Shown: positions 38,165 through 47,038 of the stretch, piece by piece
How positions within the stretch are numbered: position 1 is the first letter of the stretch
How the letters are laid out: each line of letters opens with the position of its first letter
Assembly (NCBI GenBank): GCA_039725955.1
Contig: CP091033.1
Location: 1,922,001 to 1,986,000, forward strand
Direction: 5' to 3'
Length of the DNA stretch: 64,000 nucleotides
DNA from: Sinorhizobium sp. B11
GTDB taxonomy: Bacteria; Pseudomonadota; Alphaproteobacteria; Rhizobiales; Rhizobiaceae
Translations under genes and position numbers: made by a program
The notes under the pieces: model-generated
What the model was told of the DNA's origin: nothing
Seen by the model: the letters and a program-made list of their open reading frames with translations, nothing else
The model's database searches: none

Positions 38165-39058
38165 ATGGCCGAAAGATCGGTTGATACGCCAGCTCTGTCT
38201 GTCATCGCGGCGGCGATTGCCGCCGGTCTCGGTAGCCAGACCTGGAGCCTGGGCACCCGTGACAGCCGCCCCTCCTACAGGGCCTTCTTCGTCTCCCGCG
38301 GCAAGGCGACATTGTTCATTGACGGGCAGGAGGAACTCGGGCTTGCAGCACCGGCATTGCTCTGGCTGCCCCGACGGGTTGCGGGGAGATTCGTCCTTGC
38401 CGCCGGCGGTGAAGGGGCGATGCTGCTGGCCGCCGAAAATGTCGTCCACAGGACGGTCGGCGACAGTCCGGCTGCCGTCCAGCTGCATGACATGATCGAG
38501 CGAATCGTCGTCGCTCAAGGCGAAGACCTTGCCGGGCATGCAGCCGACATCGGTCGCGCCTTCGCGGTGATGACCGAGGAAGGACAGCATCTTCTACCGG
38601 GAGGAACTGCCATCGTAAGCGCCTATCTCTCCGTGCTGCTATTGCGGCTCTGGCGAGCCTCCGGAGCTTCCTTGCCGACGACGTCTGGCACCGGGGCAAT
38701 GACGCTGCAGCGGTTCCGGCAGATCGTCGAACTGCGCTATCGCGAGCAGCCGGCGATCGCCGATATCGCTCGCACCATGGGCATCACCTATGACCATCTG
38801 CATCGGGTCTGTATCGCCGGCGTCGGGAAAAGCCCCTTGGAACTGATCCACGAAAGGTTGATCGCCGAGGCGAAACTGCGGCTTGGGCAATCGCAGCAGT
38901 CGGTCGAGCAGATCGGTTTCGGGCTCGGTTTTCGCGATCCCGGCTATTTCAGCCGCTTCTTCAAGAGCCGTGTCGGCGAGCCGCCAGGCGCCTACCGGCG
39001 CAAGATCGCCGCGCAGTCGGAGAAAGACCTCGTCCCGTCCTTTGCCGCCTGGCCGTGA
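38165..39058 (+). CDS. AraC family transcriptional regulator
   Basis: This 297-residue protein has an N-terminal cupin-like sensing half (SRGKATLFIDGQEELGLAAP) and a C-terminal AraC domain: RFRQIVELRYREQPAIADIA, RTMGITYDHLHRVCIAGVGK, SPLELIHERLIAEAKLRLGQ and GFRDPGYFSRFFKSRVGEPPG. Start 38165 follows GAGGCAGAC. It is divergent from the aldehyde dehydrogenase (about 290 nt apart) and probably activates it. It is convergent with the FGGY kinase gene. Confidence 0.87.
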   Translation: MAERSVDTPALSVIAAAIAAGLGSQTWSLGTRDSRPSYRAFFVSRGKATLFIDGQEELGLAAPALLWLPRRVAGRFVLAAGGEGAMLLAAENVVHRTVGDSPAAVQLHDMIERIVVAQGEDLAGHAADIGRAFAVMTEEGQHLLPGGTAIVSAYLSVLLLRLWRASGASLPTTSGTGAMTLQRFRQIVELRYREQPAIADIARTMGITYDHLHRVCIAGVGKSPLELIHERLIAEAKLRLGQSQQSVEQIGFGLGFRDPGYFSRFFKSRVGEPPGAYRRKIAAQSEKDLVPSFAAWP

Positions 39059-39085
39059 GACACTCGCGACTGGGACGGCGGCCGT

Positions 39086-40720
39086 TCAGAATTTCCGCAA
39101 CTCACGCGTCAGCGTCTGGAACTGTCTGAAACCCTCATAACGCTTTGCGTGACGATCAGCGATCGCACCTTGCGCCGGCTCATAGGTCTTCTCAACGGCC
39201 GAGAGTTTCGTCATCGCCGCACGCATATCGGAAAACAGACCGCCCGCGACGGCGCCGAGGATCGCCGCGCCCAGAAGGACAGGTTCCTCGGCCTTCGTCG
39301 CGATCACCGGCTTGCCGCTCGCATCGGCAAGCATCTGACGGACGAAATCATGCTGGCCGGCGCCGCCGCTGATCACGACGTTCTCGATGGTAACGCCGGC
39401 ATCGGCCTGCGTGTTGATGATCTGTCTCAGACCATAGCCTATGCCGCAAAGACCGGCGATGTAGAGCGCGACCAGACTGTCGATATCCCTCTCCATGTCG
39501 AGGCCGGCGATGACGGCGCGGGCATGCGGATCGGCAAAGGGTGCGCGATTGCCGAGGAATTCAGGAACGACATGCAGGCCTGCGACAAGCTCAACGGCAT
39601 CGGAGGAGCGCCCTGCCTTCCGCACCGCCATATCCGCCAACAGGGCCGGCAGCGGAACACCCGCACGATTCGAAAGCTCTCGCGCCTCGCTGGCAGCCGG
39701 ATGGAAAGAGAGCAGCTGATCGATGGCCGCGCCTGCCGCACTCTGGCCACCTTCGTTCAACCACATGCCCGGCACCATGGCCGAAAAATAGGGACCCCAG
39801 ACGCCCGGAACGAAGGCCGGCTGCGATGTCGATGTCATGGTGCAGGACGAGGTGCCGAAGACGTAGCCGAGATTGGCCTGCGGGCCGGCGCCGATCCCGA
39901 CCGTTCCGATACCGCCGGCATGCGCATCGATGAGACCGGCGGCAACCGCCGTTCCCGGCAGGAGACCAAGTTCACCGGCCACAGCCGCGGTCAGTCCCTG
40001 ACCGAGTGCCGAACCCGGCTCGACGATCGATTGCCCGATACGGGTAAAACCTTCGTCGGCCAGTACGCCGAGGCCGATCTGGTGGAAATAGGAGGCATCC
40101 CAACGTTTCTCATGGGCGAGATAGGTCCACTTGCACGTGACCGTGCAGGTCGAGCGCGACAGGTCGCCGGTTGCCCGCCAGGTCAGGAAATCAGCGAGAT
40201 CGAAGAACTGCCAGGCGGCATCGAAGACCTGCGGCCGGTTTTCCTTCAGCCAAAGCAGTTTCGGTGTTTCCATCTCGGGCGAGATACGTCCGCCGACATA
40301 ACGCAGCACGTCATGACCGAGCGCGTTGATGCGCTCCGCCTGCGGAACGGCGCGATGATCCATCCAGACAATGATGTCACGGTTCGGATCTTCCGAGGGA
40401 CCGACGGGCAACGGTCCGCCATTCTTGCCGAGTACGACCAGCGAGCAGGTCGCGTCGAAACCGAGGCCGGCAACCGAAGCCGGATCGACACCGCTTGTCG
40501 CCACGATCTCGCGAACGGCGGCACAGACCGCTGCCCAGATTTCGGTACTCGATTGCTCGACGATCGAACCGGTCTCGTGGAAGAGCGTGATATCCCGCTT
40601 GGCGGATGCAAGCATCCGCCCATCAAGGTCGAACAGGCCCGCGCGGGCGCTGCCGGTGCCGACATCGACGCCGATAACATGTTTGGCACCCGCTGGTGGC
40701 GTGCGTGAAGTGTCGCTCAT
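39086..40720 (-). CDS. FGGY-family pentulose kinase, probable D-ribulokinase
   Basis: This 544-residue sugar kinase has the phosphate 1 motif GVDVGTGSARAGLFD near the N-terminus, DATCSLV and WMDHRA in the sugar-binding lobe, and GGAGQHDFVRQMLADASGKP in the adenosine site. This is the FGGY/ribulokinase branch. With the upstream dehydrogenase it fits ribitol to D-ribulose to D-ribulose 5-phosphate. It is the last gene of the polyol operon, 63 nt after the dehydrogenase. Other pentulose or tetrulose substrates cannot be excluded. Confidence 0.85.
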   Translation of the reverse strand: MSDTSRTPPAGAKHVIGVDVGTGSARAGLFDLDGRMLASAKRDITLFHETGSIVEQSSTEIWAAVCAAVREIVATSGVDPASVAGLGFDATCSLVVLGKNGGPLPVGPSEDPNRDIIVWMDHRAVPQAERINALGHDVLRYVGGRISPEMETPKLLWLKENRPQVFDAAWQFFDLADFLTWRATGDLSRSTCTVTCKWTYLAHEKRWDASYFHQIGLGVLADEGFTRIGQSIVEPGSALGQGLTAAVAGELGLLPGTAVAAGLIDAHAGGIGTVGIGAGPQANLGYVFGTSSCTMTSTSQPAFVPGVWGPYFSAMVPGMWLNEGGQSAAGAAIDQLLSFHPAASEARELSNRAGVPLPALLADMAVRKAGRSSDAVELVAGLHVVPEFLGNRAPFADPHARAVIAGLDMERDIDSLVALYIAGLCGIGYGLRQIINTQADAGVTIENVVISGGAGQHDFVRQMLADASGKPVIATKAEEPVLLGAAILGAVAGGLFSDMRAAMTKLSAVEKTYEPAQGAIADRHAKRYEGFRQFQTLTRELRKF

Positions 40721-40783
40721 GATCTCTCGTTTCAAATCGGCAGTTTCAGGTTCTAGAGCAATCCGGAACCGGACCTGTCAACC

Positions 40784-41512
40784 TCAGAGGTCGACGCTGT
40801 TCGGCAGGATCACCAGATCGCGGACGGTGACGTTGCGCGGCCGCGATAGCATGAAGAGCACGGCCTCGGCCACTTCCTTCGGCTGCATCAGGCTGCCGTT
40901 GGCGAGCGCCTCTTCCATCTTGGCTTTCGGCCAGTCATCCAAGAGCGCGGTGACGACCGGTCCCGGCAATACGGCGCCGACGCGCACGCCATGCTGTGCG
41001 ACCTGGCGGCGGGTCGAATGGACGAAGGCCTGAACGGCAAATTTCGAGGCCGTATAGATCGGCTCCCAGACGACGGGCACGACGCCGGCGATCGAGCTTG
41101 TAAACAGGATATCGCCGGACTTCTGCTCTATCATGTGCGGCAACACGGCGTGGACCGAGCGGAAGGCCGCATTGATATTGAGGTTGAGCATCCGGTCCCA
41201 GGCATCCGGATCGCCTTCGGCTACCGGCCCGCCGATATAGCCGCCGGCATTGGCGTGGAAGATATCGAGCCGGCCGGCCAATTCCAGGATGCGCGGCAGC
41301 ATGCCGGAGACCTGCGGGCCGTCGAGAAGATCGACGACGAGCGGCAGGGCGCCCTTACCGATCTCCTTGCAGAGAGACTCGAGCTTGTCCTTGGCACGGT
41401 CGATGAGCACGACGGTTGCGCCTTCGGCATGAAGCGTGCGGGCGCATTCCAGGCCAATGCCAGATGCCGCACCGGTAATGGCGGCAACCTTGCCTTTCAT
41501 GAGATCAGTCAC
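40784..41512 (-). CDS. Short-chain dehydrogenase, probable ribitol 2-dehydrogenase
   Basis: This 242-residue SDR has the cofactor motif TGAASGIG (13-20), NAG (88-90) and the catalytic set Ser140, Tyr153 and Lys157 (YTASK). The start is GTG at 41512, backed by AAGGAG at 8 nt. Ribitol dehydrogenases of this family oxidise ribitol to D-ribulose with NAD. The downstream FGGY kinase and upstream monosaccharide-type ABC transporter support a polyol substrate, inferred rather than shown. Confidence 0.85.
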   Translation of the reverse strand: MTDLMKGKVAAITGAASGIGLECARTLHAEGATVVLIDRAKDKLESLCKEIGKGALPLVVDLLDGPQVSGMLPRILELAGRLDIFHANAGGYIGGPVAEGDPDAWDRMLNLNINAAFRSVHAVLPHMIEQKSGDILFTSSIAGVVPVVWEPIYTASKFAVQAFVHSTRRQVAQHGVRVGAVLPGPVVTALLDDWPKAKMEEALANGSLMQPKEVAEAVLFMLSRPRNVTVRDLVILPNSVDL

Positions 41513-41536
41513 GTGAATACTCCTTGAGAATGCGGG

Positions 41537-42796
41537 TCAGGCGCGGCCGTGGCTGACACGGGACCGGCGGGCAAGCGAATCGACGATGACGGCGATGGCG
41601 AGAACAGCACCTGTTATCATGTAGCGCAGCGAGGAACTGAGATTGAGCAGCGTGAGCCCGTTGGAAATCGCCTGGATAACGATGATACCGAGCAGAGCCG
41701 AATAGGCGCTGCCACGCCCGCCGAAGAGGCTGGTACCGCCGATGACCGCCGCCGCAATGGCGTTCAGGTTCACATCGCCGGTGCCGGCCTGCTGGCTGGA
41801 AGAGGCAAGTCGCGAGGCCGACAGGATGCCGCCGATCGTGGCAAGCGTCGAGCAAAGCACGAAAGCGCTGAGATAGATGCGACGCACATTGATGCCGGCG
41901 CGGCGCGCCGCTTCGCGATTGCCGCCGACGGCAAACATCGAGCGTCCCCATTTTGTGCGCGTCAGCGCGTAGTTGAGGATGACGGCGATGGCGACGAAGA
42001 GACCGAACATCCACGGCACGCCACGGCCGAGATTGAGATAATAAACGGCAAATTCCAGCGCGGCAGTGAGCACGATCGCCTTGATCGCGAGAGCGCCAAC
42101 CGGTGGCGAGGAGAGATTCGAGGCCTGGCGCTGGCGGCGCTTTCGCATTTCATTGACGACAAGGACCACGCCCGGCAGCAGGGCAAGCACGTAGGACAGC
42201 CAGTCCGGCATGACGAGGATCTGGCCGAAACGGACGAGCGGCGAGGCGTAAGGCAGATTGATGCTGCCGCTTGGTCCTAGGATATAAAGCTGCATGCCGA
42301 GCAGCGCGAGCAGGCCGGCCAGGGTGGCGACGAAGCTCGGCATGCCGAGCCTGTTGTAGAGAACAGCGTAGAGCGCGCCGACGATAATGCCGGCAACGAT
42401 CGCGACCAGGATCGCCAGAGGAATCGGCCAGCCCATGTTGACCCAAAGCACGCCGAGGATGGCAGAGGAAAGACCGCTCATAGAACCGACGGAGAGATCG
42501 ATTTCTCCGAGCATCAGCACGCAGACGATGCCGAGCGAGATAACGCCGACGGTGGCGCAGTCGAACAGCAGATTGACGAGGTTGTTCGGCGCCAGAAACA
42601 CCGGATTGAGCAGCGAGAAGACCGTCGAGATGACAATCAGGCCGACAAAAACCGGCAGCATGCCGAGATCGCCCGAGCGTACGCGGTCGAAGAAGGCCTT
42701 GACCATGCCCGTAATGTTGTCGTCGTGGCGGACGCGCTCGTCGCTGCGGTCAAGGGTAGCCGGCTGGCGGATAGTCTCTGACATCTTCTGGCTCAT
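41537..42796 (-). CDS. Monosaccharide/polyol ABC transporter permease (XylH/RbsC family)
   Basis: This 419-residue permease has many membrane segments and the family motifs LGEIDLSVGSMSGL and NREAARRAGINVRRIYLSAF, then GTGDVNLNAIAAAVIGGTSL in the last third. It has a long hydrophilic N-terminus of about 45 residues and a basic cytoplasmic insert (RKRRQRQ) near the middle, which makes it longer than RbsC. Its ATG overlaps the stop of the ATPase gene by 4 nt. Confidence 0.88.
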   Translation of the reverse strand: MSQKMSETIRQPATLDRSDERVRHDDNITGMVKAFFDRVRSGDLGMLPVFVGLIVISTVFSLLNPVFLAPNNLVNLLFDCATVGVISLGIVCVLMLGEIDLSVGSMSGLSSAILGVLWVNMGWPIPLAILVAIVAGIIVGALYAVLYNRLGMPSFVATLAGLLALLGMQLYILGPSGSINLPYASPLVRFGQILVMPDWLSYVLALLPGVVLVVNEMRKRRQRQASNLSSPPVGALAIKAIVLTAALEFAVYYLNLGRGVPWMFGLFVAIAVILNYALTRTKWGRSMFAVGGNREAARRAGINVRRIYLSAFVLCSTLATIGGILSASRLASSSQQAGTGDVNLNAIAAAVIGGTSLFGGRGSAYSALLGIIVIQAISNGLTLLNLSSSLRYMITGAVLAIAVIVDSLARRSRVSHGRA

Positions 42797-43614
42797 GCGG
42801 GCCTCCCGCTGGTTTCATGGGCAGCACCCGTCTTGCGCTCGATGCGCCGGGAGACGGCGTTTTCGGTGGCGCCGGTGATGGCGGCGACGAGTTCCTGATT
42901 GGACGAATCCGGCGTGAAGACGCCATTGTTGCGCCCAAGGCGCAGCACGACGATGCGGTCCGCCACGGCGCGCACGTCTTCCATATTGTGGCTGATGATG
43001 ATGACACCGAGGCCACGCTCACGGACGCGCTCGATCAGGTTCAGCACCTCCGCAGTCTGGGCGACACCGAGCGCTGCGGTCGGTTCGTCCAGCATGATGA
43101 TCTTCGGATCGAGCAACAGCGAACGCGCGATGGCAACCGTCTGGCGCTGACCGCCGGAAAGCGAGGCGATCGGCTCGCGCACCGAGGGGATGCGGGCGGC
43201 AAGTTCCCGGAGCAAAGTCCAGGCTCGCACTTCCATGGCCACTTCGTCGAGGCCCCACGGAGAGATTTCATGGCCGAGGAAAAGATTGGCGACGACGTCG
43301 AGGTTTTCGCAGAGCGCGAGATCCTGGAAGACAGTGGCAATGCCGAGTTCCAGCGCCTTGCCGGGACTGTCGAGCGTGACGTTCTGGCCGCAGAACTCGA
43401 TCGTTCCGGACGAAGGCTGGTGCACGCCCGCCAGGACCTTGATCAGGGTCGACTTGCCGGCACCATTGTCACCGACCAGCGCCACGACCTCGCCGGCCTT
43501 CACGTCCAGTTCGATGTCGGTCAGCGCCGACACGGCGCCGAAATTTTTGGAAATATTGCTCAACCGGAGGATCGTCTGACCCTTCTCCGGCATATCCTTC
43601 AGATCCCTGCTCAT
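42793..43614 (-). CDS. Monosaccharide/polyol ABC transporter ATP-binding protein, single domain
   Basis: This 273-residue ATPase has Walker A GDNGAGKST, Q-loop TVFQDLALCENL, signature LSGGQRQTV and Walker B IIMLDEPTAALG. It has a single nucleotide domain like FrcA, not the fused pair of RbsA/XylG. The sequence follows the sugar-transporter subtype (NGAGKST). It starts 68 nt after the binding-protein gene, with a strong hairpin in the gap. Confidence 0.88.
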   Translation of the reverse strand: MSRDLKDMPEKGQTILRLSNISKNFGAVSALTDIELDVKAGEVVALVGDNGAGKSTLIKVLAGVHQPSSGTIEFCGQNVTLDSPGKALELGIATVFQDLALCENLDVVANLFLGHEISPWGLDEVAMEVRAWTLLRELAARIPSVREPIASLSGGQRQTVAIARSLLLDPKIIMLDEPTAALGVAQTAEVLNLIERVRERGLGVIIISHNMEDVRAVADRIVVLRLGRNNGVFTPDSSNQELVAAITGATENAVSRRIERKTGAAHETSGRPA

Positions 43615-43642
43615 GGGGCAGTCCTTCTTGCCATAGGGGCAT

Positions 43643-43665
43643 CCGGCCGCGACGGGCGCGGCCGG
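43643..43665 (-). other. Intercistronic stem-loop after the polyol binding-protein gene
   Basis: CCGGCCGCG and CGCGGCCGG form a perfect 9-bp stem with a 5-nt loop, 17 nt after the binding-protein stop. No T-run follows. This is the same position as the hairpins after the other three binding-protein genes in the window. Confidence 0.6.
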
Positions 43666-43682
43666 AGTTCACTCAACCGCGT

Positions 43683-44729
43683 TTAGTTGGTAATGCCAAG
43701 CTTCTTGCAGCCTTCGGCATATTCACCGGTGCAGATCTGCTCGGGCGTCTGGATCTTCTTGTCGAAGATTTCTGCCTTGATGTTCTCTGCCGTCACGACG
43801 GCAGGGATGAACAGCTGAGACGGCGTATTGTAAAGCGTCGTCTTGGCCTCGGGCTTTTCACCCTTGATCATCTGCACCGCAACATTGGCAGCGGCTGCCG
43901 CGACGATTTCCGATGGCTTGGAAATCGTGTTGTACTGGTCTCCAGAAATGACCAGCTGAAGCGCTGCAATCGTCGCGTCATTGCCGGTGACCGGGGGAAC
44001 CGGCTTGACACCGGCGGCCTTGAACGCGGCAATCGCGCCGCCGGCCGTGCCGTCATTGGCGGCGACCACGCCCTTGATGTCAGCGCCAAAGCGGGTGATC
44101 TGGCCGGCAGCCCATTCCTGTGCCTTCGGCGGCGCCCATTCCGGCGTGTCATATTCGGCAAGCGTCTTGTACGCCGATTCCTTCAGACCGCGATGGATAC
44201 CATCCCGGATCAGGCCTGCGGCCGCATCGGTCGGCGAACCGTTGATTTCGAGCACGCCCGCGCCATCGGCGACGCCGGCAGCCTTTAGGTGTTCGACAAG
44301 CGATTTGGCGATGGCATAACCGATGCCTTCATTGTCGAAGGAGACGTAATAGTCAGCAGGCTTGTCCGGAATCGGGCGGTCATAAGCGATGACCTTGACG
44401 TCCTGCGACTGGGCGATCTCGACGAGACCAGCGGCGGCGGCAGAATCGACGGGGTCGAGCACGACGACCTTGGCGCCCTGTGCTATCACCGAGTTGAACT
44501 GCTGCTGCTGCAGCGAGGCGTCGGCGTTGGCGTTCTGATAGATGACCGTGCACTTCGGGCACAGCTTTTCCATCTCGGCCTTGAAGCCGGGGAAATCGTG
44601 CTGCTCATAACGTGTGGATGCCTGGTCAGGCATCAGGAAAGCGACGGTCGCAGCTTCCTGAGCTGAAGCCGCACCGGCAAGCCCCATGAAAACTGTCACG
44701 GATGCCATGAGCAAATTGCGATAATTCAT
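43683..44729 (-). CDS. Monosaccharide/polyol ABC transporter solute-binding protein (XylF/RbsB family)
   Basis: This 348-residue periplasmic protein has a signal peptide (LLMASVTVFMGLAGAASA). ATG 44729 follows AAGGAGGAGAAA. The mature protein has the type I fold with VVVLDPVDSAAAAGLVEIA, YDRPIP, SFDNEGIGYAIAKSLVEHL and AANDGTAGGAIAAFKAAG. It is the first gene of the five-gene operon and divergent from the LacI gene. Ribitol or a related polyol is the inferred ligand, given the dehydrogenase and kinase downstream. Confidence 0.88.
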   Translation of the reverse strand: MNYRNLLMASVTVFMGLAGAASAQEAATVAFLMPDQASTRYEQHDFPGFKAEMEKLCPKCTVIYQNANADASLQQQQFNSVIAQGAKVVVLDPVDSAAAAGLVEIAQSQDVKVIAYDRPIPDKPADYYVSFDNEGIGYAIAKSLVEHLKAAGVADGAGVLEINGSPTDAAAGLIRDGIHRGLKESAYKTLAEYDTPEWAPPKAQEWAAGQITRFGADIKGVVAANDGTAGGAIAAFKAAGVKPVPPVTGNDATIAALQLVISGDQYNTISKPSEIVAAAAANVAVQMIKGEKPEAKTTLYNTPSQLFIPAVVTAENIKAEIFDKKIQTPEQICTGEYAEGCKKLGITN

Positions 44730-44895
44730 TTTCTCCTCCTTGGTGTGATCGAAAGACAGGACCAGGCATTGCTGGAAGTCACTGCGGTTTGCCCGCTCGC
44801 CGCTCTCGCCGCCATAAAACCGGCGAGCAAAGCGCCCCTGCAAAAGGACAGCCTCTCCGCAGCCCCTTAGAAACACCTCCCTGTACCGGCCGATT

Positions 44896-44939
44896 AACCG
44901 GTTTGTATCATCGATTGCGCAAGCTTGCTCAATCGATGA
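44896..44939. promoter_or_regulatory. Two palindromes in the divergent polyol/LacI promoter, candidate LacI operators
   Basis: AACCGGTT at 44896-44903 has the CG-centred symmetry typical of LacI-family operators. At 44908-44939 lies a 32-bp palindrome with arms TCATCGATTG and CAATCGATGA and a GCAAGCTTGC core; only one of its 16 base pairs breaks the symmetry. Both sit between the binding-protein gene and the regulator's supported start. Confidence 0.65.
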
Positions 44940-44998
44940 AGCAAGAATTGCCACTTCCGCAGATTGATGTCAAGTTACCGTCAAACGGAGAAGGCATT

Positions 44999-46024
44999 TT
45001 GAATCAGGTGAAGCAGACGAAGAGGACGACGATCTATGATCTGGCGGAGCTTGCCGGCACATCGGCCAGCGCCGTCAGCGCCGTGCTCAATGGCAACTGG
45101 AAGAAGCGCAGGATCAGCAGCCAGCTTGCCGAAAAGATCATCCGGATCGCCGAGGAGCAGGGGTATGCGCTGAACATGCAGGCGAGCCTGCTGAGGCGCG
45201 AAAAATCCCATATCATCGGCATGATCGTGCCTAAATACGACAACCGCTATTTCGGATCGATCGTCGAACTCTTCGAAGACATGGCACGTGCGCGCGGCCT
45301 TTTTCCGATCATCACCTGTACACGCCGCGACCCGCAGCTGGAGGTCGAGGCGGCGCGTACGATGCTCTCCTACCAGGTCGAATGCCTGATCGCGACGGGT
45401 GCGACCGATCCCGACCGGATCACTGAAATGTGTGCGGCGGCCGGCGTGCGCAGCTTCAACCTCGACCTTCCAGGCGCGCTTGCCCCTTCGGTCATCTCGG
45501 ACAATTTCGCCGGCGCGCGGGAACTGACACGCCGGATCCTGAAAAACAGTGAGCAAAGGCTCGGCAGGATGGAGCCGCTGCTCTTCATTGGCGGGCGCGG
45601 CAGCGACCACAACACGGCCGAGCGCATCCGCGGCTTTCGCGCTGCGCATGAAGATCTCGGTGTCGCCGTGCACGAGGAGAATATCCTCGCCTGCGGTTAT
45701 GCCCCTGAAAAGGCCGAAAAAGCGTTGGACGAGCGCGCGCTGCGCGGCAATGCCCTACCCAAAGGCATGTTCGTCAACTCGACGATCTCGCTCGAAGGCG
45801 TCATGCGCTGGATCCGCCGCTCAGGCCATCTCGACGACCGCAGCCTTGTGCTCGGCTGTTTCGACTGGGACCCTTTTGTGACTCTGCTCGGCAATGGCAT
45901 CGAGATGGTGCGCCAGGACGTGCCGGGCATGTTGAACAAGGTTTTCGAGCTCATCGAATCCGGTGCCGACAAGCCTGTCGTCATCCAGGTGCCACCGCTC
46001 ATTCCGGAAGCGCAGGAGGCCTAG
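44999..46024 (+). CDS. LacI family transcriptional regulator of the polyol operon
   Basis: The 341-residue protein has the LacI helix-turn-helix TTIYDLAELAGTSASAVSAV, then NGNWKKRRIS and hinge region LNMQASLLRREKSHIIGMIV. A type I periplasmic-binding-like effector domain follows. I chose TTG 44999 because GGAG lies 8 nt upstream and the length is typical. ATG 44936 also opens the frame but has no ribosome site and overlaps the 32-bp palindrome. It is divergent from the polyol transporter operon and probably represses it. Confidence 0.85.
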   Translation: MNQVKQTKRTTIYDLAELAGTSASAVSAVLNGNWKKRRISSQLAEKIIRIAEEQGYALNMQASLLRREKSHIIGMIVPKYDNRYFGSIVELFEDMARARGLFPIITCTRRDPQLEVEAARTMLSYQVECLIATGATDPDRITEMCAAAGVRSFNLDLPGALAPSVISDNFAGARELTRRILKNSEQRLGRMEPLLFIGGRGSDHNTAERIRGFRAAHEDLGVAVHEENILACGYAPEKAEKALDERALRGNALPKGMFVNSTISLEGVMRWIRRSGHLDDRSLVLGCFDWDPFVTLLGNGIEMVRQDVPGMLNKVFELIESGADKPVVIQVPPLIPEAQEA

Positions 46025-46255
46025 GCAGCGCTGTCCGCTGCGGGCCAGGCGACGATCCTGTCTGCGAGGTGCTGACAGAAATCCCCAACAATCTGTTGCT
46101 TTAAGGTAAGCGTCGACTTTCGCAATACCCTTGTTTTAGGGATGTTGACGCCGGGAAAGTCGCTCTCTATGGGAAGCCGTCGACCCAGTGCGGCGGCAAA
46201 AACAGGCGTTCGGTCATACGAGGTGATCGGACGCCTTTTCTTCGGGGAAACAGGC

Positions 46256-46984
46256 CTATTTCACCGCTTCGGGAGTGAAGCGCGCGTAGAGCGCGTGGCG
46301 GTTTCCGGGATAGACGAAGCGCACATGCGTCACCGGCCCAGACTTGTTCCAGGTACGTCGTTCGATGACGAGGCAAGCAGTTGCCTCGGGGATGGAAAGC
46401 ATGGCGCCTTCCTCTTGATCGACACCAACTGCAAATATCTTATGCTCCGCCGCACTCCACGGAACCAGGCTCAGAAGCCACGGGCCCGGGGCCGTTTCCT
46501 CGAAATCCTCGTCCGCTGCTTCCGGCACGGTTTGAAGGTTGATCAACCGCTTTTCCAGGCAGAAAGGCTTCGATCCGGCATAGTGCGTGCAGATGACTTC
46601 GATCAGGCTTGAATTTTGCTGGAGGTCCAGCATCTGGCGATCCTGCGACTGCGCCTTTCTGCGAACACGCTTCGCGACCTTGTACGAATAGGCGAGATTG
46701 AGGGATTGAACCTCCGCCTTGATATCGTGGATTTCGAGCACTGCGGCCTGCGCTTGCGGCTGCATGACAAAGCTGCCGGATTTCTTGCGGCGTTCGATAA
46801 GACCGGCCTTCACCAGCTGGGTCAGGGCCTTGTTTACCGTCATGCGGGAGCAATCGTATTGCTTGGTCAGCTCCACTTCGAAGGGAATGCGGTAGCCAGG
46901 CGGCCATTCGCCCGAAACGATACGGCCCTCGATCTCACTGAGGATACGCTGGTGTAAGGTCGTTTCCTTGGGTTCATTCATCAT
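46256..46984 (-). CDS. hutC: HutC-type GntR regulator, histidine utilisation repressor
   Basis: This 242-residue GntR/HutC protein has an N-terminal winged helix (ILSEIEGRIVSGEWPPGYRI, then CSRMTVNKALTQLVKAGLIE) and a UbiC-like (UTRA) effector domain ending VIERRTWNKSGPVTHVRFVY, then PGNRHALYARF. HutC proteins sense urocanate. It follows hutF on the same strand after 54 nt. A second, clearly distinct HutC-type protein lies at 54448, so the two may divide control of hut genes and the transporter cluster. Confidence 0.88.
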   Translation of the reverse strand: MMNEPKETTLHQRILSEIEGRIVSGEWPPGYRIPFEVELTKQYDCSRMTVNKALTQLVKAGLIERRKKSGSFVMQPQAQAAVLEIHDIKAEVQSLNLAYSYKVAKRVRRKAQSQDRQMLDLQQNSSLIEVICTHYAGSKPFCLEKRLINLQTVPEAADEDFEETAPGPWLLSLVPWSAAEHKIFAVGVDQEEGAMLSIPEATACLVIERRTWNKSGPVTHVRFVYPGNRHALYARFTPEAVK

Positions 46985-47038
46985 TACGCTCCGGCTTCCC
47001 TCCCGCTGTAGCGCCTGGGAAGCGCGGAGGAAAGGTCG

